A DNA stretch of 38,871 bases from Chara braunii (lineage: Eukaryota > Streptophyta > Charophyceae > Charales > Characeae). The stretch's first letter is position 1. Each line of letters starts with the position of its first letter. Location of the stretch: NCBI GenBank assembly GCA_003427395.1, contig BFEA01000086.1:3144206-3183076 (forward strand). The letters run 5' to 3'. Under the pieces are notes generated by a model, which saw only the letters and a program-made list of their open reading frames with translations, did not search any database and was not told where the DNA came from. Shown here piece after piece: positions 11,797 through 21,752 of the stretch. A program made the position numbers and the translations under genes.

Positions 11797-12544
11797 TGAC
11801 TGATGTGTCGCTATTCAGACGACGCTAAAAGTTATGTAACGCCCTGCTACGACATAATGTTACTTGACGACAGTCAGACGAAGAAACTCACGACAACCTT
11901 ATACATTTTACTAAGTTTCGCATAGAGGACTGAAAAAGATGAAGCAGTCGAAAGGGCGGACATCGTCGGACAAGGAGAGTGGGTGAGAAAGAGAAATAAA
12001 CTTGAAAAGAGAAAATAAGTTTTGTGCAATTGTAAAATGCAGACGCTCATTGTATTTTGGATAGGTGTTTGTTGTTGCTAAAACTGAATCATAAACACCA
12101 CATACTGAGAAAGAGAGAGAGAGTGAGAGAGTGAGCAAGAGACTGAGTGAGTGAGAAAGAGTGTGTAATGCACATGCATACACATACAAGAAGTTGCATA
12201 AATGTGTATTCGCTTCAGACTAGTTGTGGTAAGAGAGGCATTAAAGAGTTATATATGGCACGTTGGATCCGGTTTCCAACACTAGTGATCTTTTCCGAAC
12301 CCATCTTAAGGTTACTTTCTCTATATTTATCTCATGCATTATCCTACGGAATGCTAGGCTCGGTTCCCAACACTTGTTGCTGCCCACAAATAAATCGGCG
12401 TTGTTGTAAGGAAAAAAAAAAAATGTTGGCTTCAACAGTCTCAATTATATATATATATATATATATATTTACTCATTTTTTCTCGAATAGAATGCCCCTT
12501 TGAGTATCAGGCTCGGGCGTTATATTTGAATGTTCCATGGGCAG
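11797..12544. other. Unassigned sequence with small microsatellites
   Basis: GA-type repeats occur at about 12108-12165, an A-run at about 12411-12422 and a (TA)n run at about 12447-12468. No gene was recognised. Confidence 0.5.
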
Positions 12545-13235
12545 AGTGTCTTAGACTAGATATTATTTGTAGTTACAGTACAATTGTAGGAGGCTAAAGA
12601 GTGGGGTTATATTGCCTTTGCTAGCAGAGCTGTCATTTTTTGGGTATATGCGAGGAAAGGAACAGTGTAAAATTTAAAAACAAATTCATTTCATATAAAG
12701 CCTTGAAAGCAAAGGTGAAATACAACACAATCGTCATGATCAAATATGACTGATATCGAACAGTGACAAAGGCAAAAACCAAGTTCACAAGCCTAAATTG
12801 GTTCCGAGAGACGTAAGCAAAAAATGGGTTTCTCATAGAGGTTCAACGGATGAAGGCAGTCCTTTTGCAGGTGGTTGAGTACAACCTCGTAATGACATGG
12901 ATACTCGGTCGTTGTCTGCAGGAGGACGATAGAAGAAGTTTGGCATGACTGGCGAGAGGGAGCATCAATTTGGTTACCGACACCGTATTAGGGTCTAAGG
13001 TCATATGTTCGTAACCTTTTTTATATATTAAGTTTAGTGAGGATAACTCCCTTGGAGCTTTGTCTCCATAGGGCCAGAGTAGCCCCTGTATGAATAGGTA
13101 GCGGTTGTATATAAGTAGGACTATAGGGTAACTTAGCGGTAACGAAGTAGAAACCGTAGCCATAAAGTTGTTTGAGTTTGTAGTGGAAAGACTCACAGAC
13201 TTTCAAACTGTAATCTAAGTTGGATGATGCTTCCA
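12545..13235 (+). mobile_element. Decayed LINE-like fragment, copy 1
   Basis: This stretch matches 19777-20455 throughout, sharing ATATAAAGCCTTGAAAGCAA, CCAAGTTCACAAGCCTAAAT and TGATGCTTCCAGTAC. Its end (CTTTCAAACTGTAATCTAAG...GATGATGCTTCCAGT) resembles the 3' end of the full-length LINE at 35085-35135. The reading frame is broken by stops. I read it as the 3' part of an old L1-like element; the protein it encoded is too decayed to identify by eye. Confidence 0.5.
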
Positions 13236-13468
13236 GTACATGAACCGGAGTGATTTAAAGGACCCCGACCTTTAATGATTTTTTTTTTTTAATTAGAAAC
13301 TGGGTTGGATCCACAAGAGGGTGGTTAGCCTAAACCGTATATGTTCATATAACTATCCTATCCTGAGTCAGGAGATGCTAACCTTCTCTCGGCTCATCGA
13401 ACACTGACCGTAATGAATTTTGAATTAAAAAAAAAGCCTCAGGAACTCCTACGAATAAAGTGGTTGCA

Positions 13469-13541
13469 TAATCCAGCGGTCTAGCTCAATTGGTTAAACA
13501 TGCAAATGACATCCATGAGGTTGTGGGTTCGAGCCCTATGG
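13469..13541 (+). mobile_element. tRNA-derived SINE head, copy in unit A
   Basis: An RNA polymerase III A box, TAGCTCAATTGG (13482-13493), and a B box, GGTTCGAGCC (13526-13535), lie 32 bp apart, as in a tRNA. The sequence around them (ATCCAGCGG before, CATCCATGAGGTTGTG between) is shared with copies near 14375, 20709 and, more distantly, 37820. It lacks a clean acceptor stem, so it is a SINE promoter region and not a tRNA gene. Confidence 0.75.
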
Positions 13542-13587
13542 AGAGAAGGTTAACAACAGTTGTCTTTTTCATCACCACTTCAGAACA

Positions 13588-13764
13588 CCCTTCACCACTT
13601 CAGGATGCAGTCTGCCTAAACAGGTGGTTTTCAGGGTCGTTGGACCTTTCACCACTTCATGACCATTCAGGTATGAAAATCATGAATGGTCCTGAAGTGG
13701 TGAAAGCTCCGAAGACCCTGAAAACCACATGTTTAGGCAGGTTGCGTCCTCAAGTGGTGAAGGG
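13588..13764. repeat. Long inverted repeat (foldback), unit A
   Basis: The left arm 13588-13669 and right arm 13683-13764 are each 82 nt. They pair at 73 of 82 positions with no gaps, around a 13-nt loop. The arm motif (CTTCACCACTTCAGGA and AGGTGGTTTTCAGGGTC) occurs again at about 13857-13930. A transcript would form one long, slightly imperfect hairpin. Confidence 0.93.
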
Positions 13765-14361
13765 TGGTTTTCATGGTCTTCGGACCTTTCACCACTTCAG
13801 AACTATTCAAGATTTTTAGAGTGCCAAAAGCTCTCACTTGACCACTTCAGGACACCCTTCACCACTTCAGGATGCAGTCTGCCTAAACAGGTGGTTTTCA
13901 GGGTCTTCAAACCTTTCACCACTTCAAGACTATTCAGGATTTTCAGACTGCCCAAAACTCTCACTTCAAAATTTTCATTCCTGAATTTCCAGCTACCCAA
14001 TAACCTTTTGTGACCCTATAGCGGCCTGCTACGCACTTCGTGTCAGTCGGCTGTGATAGTCCGCTTGATACCTTGATACCCTTGATAGTCCACTTGATAC
14101 CTTCGAGTACATAAACCGGAGTATTTTAGAGGACCCCGACCTTTAATGATTTTTTTTTTTTTTAATTAGAAACTGGGTTGGATCCACAAGAGGGTGGTTC
14201 GCCTAAACTGTATGTGTTCATATAACTATCCCATCCTTAGTCAGGAGATGCTAACCTTCTCTTGGCTCAACGAACACTGATCTTCAATGATGGATGACTA
14301 GTAATGAATTTTGAATTAAAAAAAAAAAAACTCAGGAACCCCTACGAATAAAGTGGTTGCA

Positions 14362-14434
14362 TAATCCAGCGGTCTAGATCAATTGGTTAAACATGCAAAT
14401 GACATCCATGAGGTTGTGGGTTTGAGCCCTATGG
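14362..14434 (+). mobile_element. tRNA-derived SINE head, copy in unit B
   Basis: This is the unit B counterpart of the 13469 head. The A box has drifted to TAGATCAATTGG (14375-14386) and the B box to GGTTTGAGCC (14419-14428), so polymerase III activity is probably weaker. Confidence 0.7.
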
Positions 14435-14480
14435 AGAGAAGGTTAACAACAGTCGTCTTTTTCATCACCACTTTAGAACA

Positions 14481-14657
14481 CCCTTCACCACTTCAGGATG
14501 CAGGTTGCCTAAGCAGGTGGTTTTCAGGGTCTTCAGACCTTTCACCACTTCAGGACCGTTCAGGTATAAAAATCCTGAATGGTCCTGAAGTGGTGAAAGC
14601 TCCGAAGACCCTGAAAACCACATGTTTAGGCAGGCTGCGTCCTCAAGTGGTGAAGGG
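14481..14657. repeat. Long inverted repeat (foldback), unit B
   Basis: Arms 14481-14564 and 14574-14657 enclose a 9-nt AT-rich loop. It is the same foldback as in unit A, with its own substitutions and pairing kept along the whole length. Confidence 0.93.
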
Positions 14658-15166
14658 TGGTTTTCATGGTCTTCGGACCTTTCACCACTTCATAACCATT
14701 CAGGATTTTCAGAGTGTCAAAAACTCTCACTTGACCACTTCAAGACACCCTTCACCACTTCAAGATGGAGCCTGCCTAAACGGGTGGTTTTCAGGGTCTT
14801 CAGACCTTTCACCACTTCAAGACCATGCAGGATTTTCATACTCCAAAACTCTCACTTCAGAATTTTCATTCCTGAATTTTAAGTTACCCGATAACCTCTT
14901 GTGACCCTATAGCCTCCTGCTACGCACTCCGTGTCAGCCGACTGTGATAGTCCGTTTGATACCTTGATACCCTTGATAGTCCACTTGATACCTTGATACC
15001 CTTAACCAGTACTTGGCCCAGCTATTGATGTCGAGCCTGAATATGCCTTGCGCGCCGTTCTCGCCGACCCGCCAGCGGAAAAAATAAAATTTGTTTTGGC
15101 TGGCGGCGTCACCCTTTCAAGTCCGGAACCCCGAGTCTCCGAAACTTGCAGCCGACATATTGGTCA

Positions 15167-15340
15167 AGTACTGGTGGTTTAATAGGGTTTATGACCAACA
15201 CGGGTGTGAGTGTGAGCGCGAGTGGGTTTTGTATGGTGTGTGGGAGAGTGTTGGCCATAGCCACTGCTGCTACTGGATGAGGGTTGGGGGAAGGAGACTG
15301 GAGGCACAACTACTGAGAAAATGCTTGGTTTTTGCGTTCG
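15167..15340 (+). repeat. Segment shared with 20885-21045
   Basis: AATAGGGTYTWTGACCAACAC, TATGGTGTGTGGGAG and TAGCCACTGCTGCTA occur in the same order in both places. A 35-bp part (TTGGCCATAGCCACTGCTGC onwards) is repeated at 15365-15405, just before the GA expansion. Confidence 0.8.
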
Positions 15341-15402
15341 CTGCCCCCCCCCGAGCAGCAGCAGTTGGCCATAGCCACTGCTGCTACTGGATGAGGGTTG
15401 GG

Positions 15403-15490
<88 letters not shown>

Positions 15491-15491
15491 N

Positions 15492-15574
<83 letters not shown>

Positions 15575-15596
15575 GCCATGCTGCTCGATTTGGAAA

Positions 15597-15640
15597 ACGG
15601 GAATGCATCTCCCCGCGAAAGCGGGAAAATGCATTCCCGT
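15597..15640. repeat. Composite palindromic hairpin between GA tracts
   Basis: A 12-bp outer stem, ACGGGAATGCAT (15597-15608) with its complement at 15629-15640, encloses an inner 5-bp CCCGC/GCGGG stem (15612-15616 with 15621-15625) closed by a GAAA tetraloop. Confidence 0.9.
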
Positions 15641-15661
15641 TTGCCAGTGCATGTTCGAAGC

Positions 15662-15740
<79 letters not shown>

Positions 15741-15745
15741 GCTCG

Positions 15746-15822
15746 ATATGTTGCATATCGATCATTTGTGTGTGTGTGTCAGTCTCTCTCGATATGTTGC
15801 ATATCGATCATTTGTGTGTGTG
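15746..15822. repeat. Twice-repeated CGATATG palindrome with GT run
   Basis: CGATATGTTGCATATCGATC, a 7-bp palindromic stem with a TTG loop, occurs twice in tandem. Each copy is followed by CATTTGTGTGTGTG. Confidence 0.9.
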
Positions 15823-15825
15823 TGT

Positions 15826-15866
<41 letters not shown>

Positions 15867-15976
15867 GTGCGCGCGTGCACGCGCGGAACCATCACCTGCG
15901 CTACCCGACAACTACAAAATCGATGCATCTTCCCGCACAAAACACCCAAGTTCATGCAGTTCAGAAACAAGAGAAG

Positions 15977-16032
<56 letters not shown>

Positions 16033-16093
16033 CGACAAATCTACACACAACTCGCCCCTCTCTCTCTCTCTCTCGACAAATCTACACACAACT

Positions 16094-16155
<62 letters not shown>

Positions 16156-16266
16156 CCTACACTGACCATCCCCCGCGCTACCTGATGTCTGCAATACGGG
16201 TGCATCTTCCCGCGAAAAACACCCAAGTTCATGCACTTCAGAAACCCGAGGGAGGGAGGGCGGGGC

Positions 16267-16336
<70 letters not shown>

Positions 16337-16337
16337 N

Positions 16338-16368
<31 letters not shown>

Positions 16369-16655
16369 GAGAGGGGGCGAGTTGCACGGAGGGCCGCGAC
16401 AAACACGCCGTGACTCTCCGTCGAAATCAAGTCCGTGGTTTCGTTCATTTTCTCTTTTTGAGAAAAGGAATGCGTTTTTTTTTTCCCTTTTCATTTCTTT
16501 TTTTTTCTTCCTTTTATTACGGAAGTCGGTTTGATAGGTGGACAACTAGTAGCTCCAGCCCCGGCACAGGTCGGCAGACGGGTAGGCCCAGACTAGGACT
16601 GGACAGCTAGGCCAAGTAAAGCTGATCCAATACAAGTGTCTTTTTGGAAAAAAGA

Positions 16656-16922
16656 AATGCTCGACTATGGGGAATCGTCGATCGTTGCAGAATCCGGTGG
16701 CGGGTACTTCATCCCGGCTGCAGGCTATGAGGCGTGAGGGGTTGGCCGGGGCCCTGATGGGGGAGCATGTGGGGGCGTGCGCGCCGTGTATAAAACTACA
16801 AAAACACATGGTCTGGGTTTTCATCTGCTGGAGTTCCTCTTCGTATCTTTCTACTGCGCAAATTCCTTTACGGTTTTTGTTTGGAAAAGGTAACTCTATC
16901 GCGAAAGAAAAAGGTGGTATTT
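16656..16922 (+). promoter_or_regulatory. Conserved TATA-containing segment, copy 1 (possible RPS13 promoter and leader)
   Basis: This segment is similar to 21226-21488 over its whole length. It contains GTGTATAAAACTAC with a TATA box at 16789-16795, then a pyrimidine-rich stretch, then TTTGGAAAAGGTAACTC, which could be a 5' splice site. CTCTTCTAG at about 16954-16962 could be the matching acceptor, just before the leader shared with the other RPS13 copy. Promoter plus leader intron of the dead RPS13 is an attractive reading, but it rests on position and motifs only. Confidence 0.4.
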
Positions 16923-17079
16923 ACGTCACAGAAATTTCCTGCAATTCCTCTTCTAGTGGTCTCGCCGTCCGGCGGCGTTAGTTGTTGCCCGCGACATTCT
17001 CACCTTCCAAGTCTGACACACCGACTTTCATAGCTGGGACCTCTTTGCACGCTGAGGAGTGTAGGAAAATTCAAGCAAG

Positions 17080-17535
17080 ATGGAGCGTATGCACACGAAG
17101 GGGAAGGGTATGTCCTTGTCGGCTTTGCTGTACAAGAGGACCCCTCCCAACTGGCTGAAGATTGCATCTGCTGAGGTTCACGAACACATCTGCAAGCTTG
17201 TGAAGAAGGGGCTGGCTCCCTCTCAAATTGGCGTCATCCTCCGAGATTCGCACAGTATTGCTTAGGTGAGAAGCGTTACTGGGAGTAAGGTGCTTCGTAT
17301 CCTGAAGGCTCATGGGCTCGGCCCGTAAATCCCGGAAGATCTTTACCACCTGATCAAGAAGGTTGTACTGGTGAGGAAGCATTTGGAGAGGAACAGGAAG
17401 GACAAGGATTCCAAATTTCATTTGATTGTTGTTGAAAGCAGAGTTCATCGCCTTGCTTGTTATTACTAGCGCGCGAAGAAGCTCTCACCCAACTAGAAGT
17501 ATCAGTTAGCAACTGTCAGCACGCTCATTGCTTAG
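17080..17535 (+). pseudogene. RPS13: Ribosomal protein S13 (uS15 family, cytosolic) pseudogene
   Basis: The 151-codon frame matches eukaryotic small-subunit protein S13 end to end ([58 protein letters not shown]). The functional protein binds rRNA in the platform of the 40S subunit. This copy is dead: in-frame stops lie at 17263-17265, 17326-17328, 17467-17469 and 17494-17496, before the natural stop at 17533-17535. The initiating context reads M-E-R-M instead of M-G-R-M. No intron interrupts the coding region, although plant S13 genes usually have introns, so a retrocopy origin is likely. The 5' leader from about 16935 also matches the copy at 38482. Confidence 0.95.
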
Positions 17536-17615
17536 TGTGAGAGACGTACGACAATCCGCCAAGGTGATTGGCATGTAAGGATCTGGATGAGTGTGGTTGT
17601 CTATGTGTGTGTGTG

Positions 17616-18030
17616 NNNNNNNNNNNNNNNNNNNNNNNNNNNNNNNNNNNNNNNNNNNNNNNNNNNNNNNNNNNNNNNNNNNNNNNNNNNNNNNNNNNNN
17701 NNNNNNNNNNNNNNNNNNNNNNNNNNNNNNNNNNNNNNNNNNNNNNNNNNNNNNNNNNNNNNNNNNNNNNNNNNNNNNNNNNNNNNNNNNNNNNNNNNNN
17801 NNNNNNNNNNNNNNNNNNNNNNNNNNNNNNNNNNNNNNNNNNNNNNNNNNNNNNNNNNNNNNNNNNNNNNNNNNNNNNNNNNNNNNNNNNNNNNNNNNNN
17901 NNNNNNNNNNNNNNNNNNNNNNNNNNNNNNNNNNNNNNNNNNNNNNNNNNNNNNNNNNNNNNNNNNNNNNNNNNNNNNNNNNNNNNNNNNNNNNNNNNNN
18001 NNNNNNNNNNNNNNNNNNNNNNNNNNNNNN
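17616..18030. other. Assembly gap
   Basis: 415 undetermined bases, entered from a GT dinucleotide run. Nothing can be said about its content. Confidence 0.99.
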
Positions 18031-18082
18031 GAGGCTATGTGGTACTGAGCAGGTGCAGGCTGGTTGTGGCTTCGGGCTGGCT

Positions 18083-18134
<52 letters not shown>

Positions 18135-18195
18135 CAAGGACGTGGCTATGTGGTACTGAGAAGGTGCAGGCTGGTTGTGGCTTTGAGATAGCTCG
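18031..18195 (+). repeat. Direct duplication around a (GA)n-poly(G) tract
   Basis: GGCTATGTGGTACTGAG and GGTGCAGGCTGGTTGTGG occur at about 18032-18070 and again at about 18143-18181, separated by a GA tract (18090-18125) and a G-run. The left copy starts exactly at the assembly gap edge, so the duplication may be larger or partly an assembly product. Confidence 0.85.
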
Positions 18196-19259
18196 TGGCG
18201 GTCCACAGGTCTTTGTGGGAGAGCATACAGAATCTAGGGTAGCAACTCGTAAACCTGGTGATGGAGATTTGTGAAAGAAGCAGGGTGTTGCATGATAAAG
18301 TCGAGCTAGTTTATGTGAACCGTCCCATACTTAGTTTCAAGAAGTGTTCATGCGGGAGTTTTTGGTATAATGTACCGACGTGGTTTGAAAGTTTTAAAAG
18401 TCTGGTATTCACTAAAATGGAAAATGTTCACACGGATATTATGTCGTGAATTGGTTTACCTGTTTAGGGGCACAAGCTTTGGTTTTGGATCATGAATTAA
18501 GTGTGTGTTGAAATTTGTTTTTCCTATTTTATAACAGATTGTTATGATGCAATGCTCAATGCGAAACTCCGTTTTTATTGATGGTAAAAAAAAAGAAACA
18601 ACAAGTAAACTTTGTCGTCTTTCCGCCAGTCCTTGGTATGCGGTGGATGTGAATTCACTCGCCGCAATCACTGCCTGGTAGGTATGGCAACCTTGTTTCC
18701 ACCCCCTTCCACCCAACTGCTGTAATTTTTGCCGTCTAGGTCATTTTTCCTCACTATCTAACTTTTTCTCTCTCTTGTTCAACTGTGTTCAAACCCTTCC
18801 CTCTTGCCTCTGTCCTGCTGCAAGAGCTCGCTTCTCTCGTTGCGTCACGTGCTGGTGCTTCTTCCTTACCGTTGTCCTGCTTGGCCCCTTCTCCTGCTCA
18901 CCTCAGCCTCCTTAGTGGTCTCGACGGATGGTTTTTTACGATTGCTTACGAGAAAGATAAGGGTATGCTGGGGGGGAGAGACGTTGTCGTTGTCATCGTA
19001 CTTTCGTGCCTTTTGGTAAGGGTAATTATGGTTAAATCTAAAAAAAATCATAATAGTGCATGTGTGTTTATAAAAAGGAGGACGACTTAGCATGTGAGAT
19101 CCCTAATAACAGAACCAGGTCACGCTTGCCAAACGAATTATTAAAGCAATTTCATCCACAAAAATGAGCCACTAAATTTTGATAGTTAAATTAACATTAG
19201 CAAGCGAATGACAACTGTCGAGGCTAAGGGTGTATGGTTGTGTTGTATGCTAAACTCAA
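18196..19259. other. Unassigned sequence
   Basis: No firm feature. A short frame near 18340-18445 (SFWYNVPTWFESFKSL) faintly resembles the region after the reverse transcriptase in plant LINEs, but this is too weak to call. Confidence 0.35.
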
Positions 19260-20455
19260 TTCTGTATTACGGCAAGATGTGTTGTGCTTATGGAAAAAGG
19301 TAAAGCCCAAGGAGTTGATGTATCCAATCACCAAAGTTAAGTATTAGACCAACCCCTGTTTGATAATCTATTGATTAAGAACAAACACTGCTGGCATGAT
19401 GATTGGTTCGTTCGACAAATTATGGAACCAAAAGGGAGTAGTGAGGGTAAGTGATATTTGGGATGAAGTTTGGTGCATATGGGCATTAGGAAGAAGTGAG
19501 CAGACTAATAAAAATTTCATAGACAAATATGAAGTTCATCCTTTCTTACAGATCTTCAACATTTTTTTGAATATTGTCAATAATCGTCACACTATCAGCG
19601 GTTTGGCTCTACAATCGGAAAATGAAATTGCAAATTAACTATCAAAAATGCAAACGACTATTTAAATCAACCTTGCATACGTGATTATCTTACCCGCGAT
19701 CAAAGAGAACACTGGAACAAGATACGTGAGGATAGCTTCCGAGTCGTCTGGGACGAAAACTCGATGTTGTTTTGAGCAATTACAATACAATTGTAGGAGG
19801 CTAAAAAGTGGGATTGTGTTGCCTTTGCTAACAAGACTGTCATTTTTTTGGTATATGAGAGAAAATGAACAATATAACAGTTAAAAATAATTTTCTTTCA
19901 TATAAAGCCTTGAAAGCAAAGGTAAATACAACAAAACCGTTACGATCAAATATGATTGGTATCAAAAATCACAAAAGCAAAAACCAAGTTCACAAGCCTA
20001 AATTGGTTTTGCGAGATGTAGGCAAAAAACGGGTGACTCATAAAGGTTCAAGGGATGAAGGCAGTCCTTTGCAAGTGGCTGATTACCACCTCGTAATGAC
20101 ATGGATGCTCGGTCGTTGTTCACAAGAGGACGGTTGAAGAAGGTTGGTATAAGTGGCGGGAGGGAACATCGATTTGGTTACCGACACCATATTAGGGTTT
20201 AAGGTCATATGTTAGTGATTTTTTTTTATATAACAAGCTTGGTGAGGATAACTCCCTTGAAACTTTATCTACATAGGACTAGAGTAGGCCATGCATGAAT
20301 AGTGAGCAGTTGTATAATAGTAGGACCATAGGATAAGTTAATGGTTAGAAAGTAGGAATCTCAACCACAAAGGTGCTTGAGTCTTTAGTGAAAAGACCTG
20401 TGGACTTTCAAACTGTGAGCTAAGCTGGATGATGCTTCCAGTACCTGAAACATGA
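19260..20455 (+). mobile_element. Decayed LINE-like fragment, copy 2
   Basis: The part from 19777 is the second copy of the 12545-13235 sequence. Upstream of it, an open stretch at 19396-19635 includes KLWNQKGVVRVSDIWDE. This resembles the IKRGIVRIEDLW segment in the post-RT region of the full LINE at about 33340-33365. The end near 20400-20450 (GTGAGCTAAGCTGGATGATG) resembles the LINE 3' end at 35108-35125. Stops and frame changes are frequent. I read it as a 5'-truncated, dead L1-like copy. Confidence 0.5.
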
Positions 20456-20880
20456 GTAATTTGAAGGACCCGACCTTCAATGATTTAAAAAAAAATAGAA
20501 ACTGGGTTAGGATCCACCCAAGGTTGGGTAGCCTAACCATATGTGTGTATATAGTCCGTAGACCATCCCATCGTTATTGAGGAGATGCTAACCTTCTCTC
20601 GGCTCAATGAACACTGACCTTGAATGATGGATGGTTGGTAATGAATTTTGAAAAGAAAAAAAAACTCTGGAATTCATACGAATGAAGTGGTTGCATAATC
20701 CAGCGGCCTAGCTTTGTTGCTTAGGCATGCAAATGACATCCATGAGGTTGTGGGTTCAAGCCGTATGACTACCTTGATACCCCTGATAAGTCCGCTTGAT
20801 ACCTTGATACCTTGATACCTTGATACCTTGATACCCTTGATACCCTTGATAGTCAACTTGATACCTTGATACCCCTGACC
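20456..20880 (+). repeat. Remnant of the 871-bp unit without the foldback
   Basis: It keeps the GAAACTGGGTTRGGATCCAC segment, the AGGAGATGCTAACCTTCTC segment, the A-run and the SINE head of the 13.2 kb unit. It then jumps directly to an expanded ATACCTTG array (about 20771-20878). The foldback arms are missing. Confidence 0.85.
20695..20768 (+). mobile_element. tRNA-derived SINE head, third copy
   Basis: The head is ATCCAGCGGCCTAGC with a degraded A box, TAGCTTTGTTGC (20709-20720), and a B box, GGTTCAAGCC (20753-20762). It matches the heads at 13469 and 14362. Confidence 0.7.
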
Positions 20881-20884
20881 GGTA

Positions 20885-21045
20885 TTAATAGGGTCTTTGA
20901 CCAACACGAGTATAAGTGTGAGCGTGAGTGGGTTGTGTATGGTGTGTGGGAGTGTTGGTCGTAGCCACTGCTGCTATTGCGGTTAAAGGAAGTAAACTAG
21001 AGGCGCAACTACTGGCAAAATGCTCGGTTTTTGCGTTAGTTTGGC
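20885..21045 (+). repeat. Segment shared with 15167-15340
   Basis: Collinear partner of the 15.2 kb segment. Here it lacks the GA expansions and the extra GCTGCTACTGG duplication. Confidence 0.8.
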
Positions 21046-21225
21046 CCCCCTTGCGGCGTCCGCACCCTACTCCCTAACCACTGCCCATAAGGGCAGGGGG
21101 CAACATTGTGAGAGGTAGCTATGCTTGCAGGGGTCCCCTATATAGGCTTAGGAGTAGTGGTAGGTAGATAGTGGAAGGTGAAGGAAGAAATAAAATAAAA
21201 AAAAAAGGGTTGCATAGTTGCGGCA

Positions 21226-21488
21226 GATGCGCGACTACAGCGAATGGGCGATTGTTGTAGAATCCGGCGACGCGTATTTCTTTCCGCCTGGATGCTATAC
21301 GGCGTGAGGGGTTGGTCGGGGCCCTATTGAGGAAGCATGTGGGGGCGTGGGCGTCGTGTATAAAACTACGAAAAAACATGGTCTGTGTTTTTTTCTACTC
21401 GAGTTCCTCTCCGTGTCTTTCTACTGCTCAAATTCCTGTAGAGTTTTTGTTTGGAAAGGAAAACAGTGTCGTGAAAACAATGTGGTAT
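21226..21488 (+). repeat. Conserved TATA-containing segment, copy 2
   Basis: Partner of 16656-16922, including GTGTATAAAACTAC with the TATA box at 21359-21365. The candidate splice donor of copy 1 has changed here, and no RPS13 body follows. It looks like a promoter-only remnant of the same ancestral locus. Confidence 0.75.
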
Positions 21489-21752
21489 TCAAAACCTCGT
21501 TTGATACCAATTGAACATACTTGAGTTTAAACCACCAGTACCTCGCTCAACTATCAAGTCCGAGGCTCGGACTACTGGTAGCCCAATCATTCATGAGCCT
21601 CAGACTTTATTGTCGAGCCTCGGACAACCGGTAGTACATCACAAAAAAATAAAAAAATAATAAAACAAAATAAAAACATACAACATTCAACAAAAAAAAA
21701 CAAGAAAAAAAGAAAGGAAATCAAACATATCAACGAGAGTGAGAGGTTCACT
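21489..21752. other. AT-rich spacer with GTCCGAGGCTCGGAC palindrome
   Basis: A perfect GC palindrome and a related inverted copy (GTCGAGCCTCGGAC), each followed by TACTGGTAG or AACCGGTAG, lie around 21568-21630. The rest is A-rich with no gene. Confidence 0.5.

Larger units (their letters stand above)
13236..14106 (+). repeat. 871-bp tandem unit A (SINE head plus foldback)
   Basis: The sequence starting at GTACATGAACCGGAGT at 13236 restarts at 14107 (GTACATAAACCGGAGT), a period of 871 bp. Each unit has a T-rich stretch, a GGTTGGATCCACAAGAGG segment, an A-run, a tRNA-like SINE head, a long inverted repeat, a third copy of the foldback arm sequence, and a tail of ATACCTTG repeats. Confidence 0.88.
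14107..15005 (+). repeat. 871-bp tandem unit B
   Basis: Second copy of the 13236-14106 unit in the same orientation, with scattered substitutions and small indels. It ends in the same GATAGTCCRYTTGATACC tail. Confidence 0.88.
15406..16375. repeat. (GA)n/(CT)n/(GT)n module array
   Basis: Long GA tracts (15406-15573, 15683-15737, 15978-16029, 16270-16372) and CT tracts (15831-15862, 16100-16152) alternate with short unique modules. GCATCT(C/T)CCCGC recurs at about 15605, 15924 and 16202. CACCCAAGTTCATGCA with TTCAGAAAC recurs at about 15946 and 16218. Undetermined bases lie at 15491 and about 16337. The long Arg-Glu and Ser-Leu frames are meaningless. Confidence 0.92.

Noticed and set aside
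13469-13541. Functional tRNA gene
   Set aside because: A and B boxes are present but no acceptor stem or proper anticodon arm forms; the sequence is shared by several SINE copies.
15091-16610. Long open frames of Arg-Glu or Ser-Leu repeats
   Set aside because: They are translations of GA/CT microsatellites; any dinucleotide tract gives them in several frames.
17568-18274. Open frames spanning 17.6-18.2 kb
   Set aside because: They run through 415 undetermined bases of the assembly gap.
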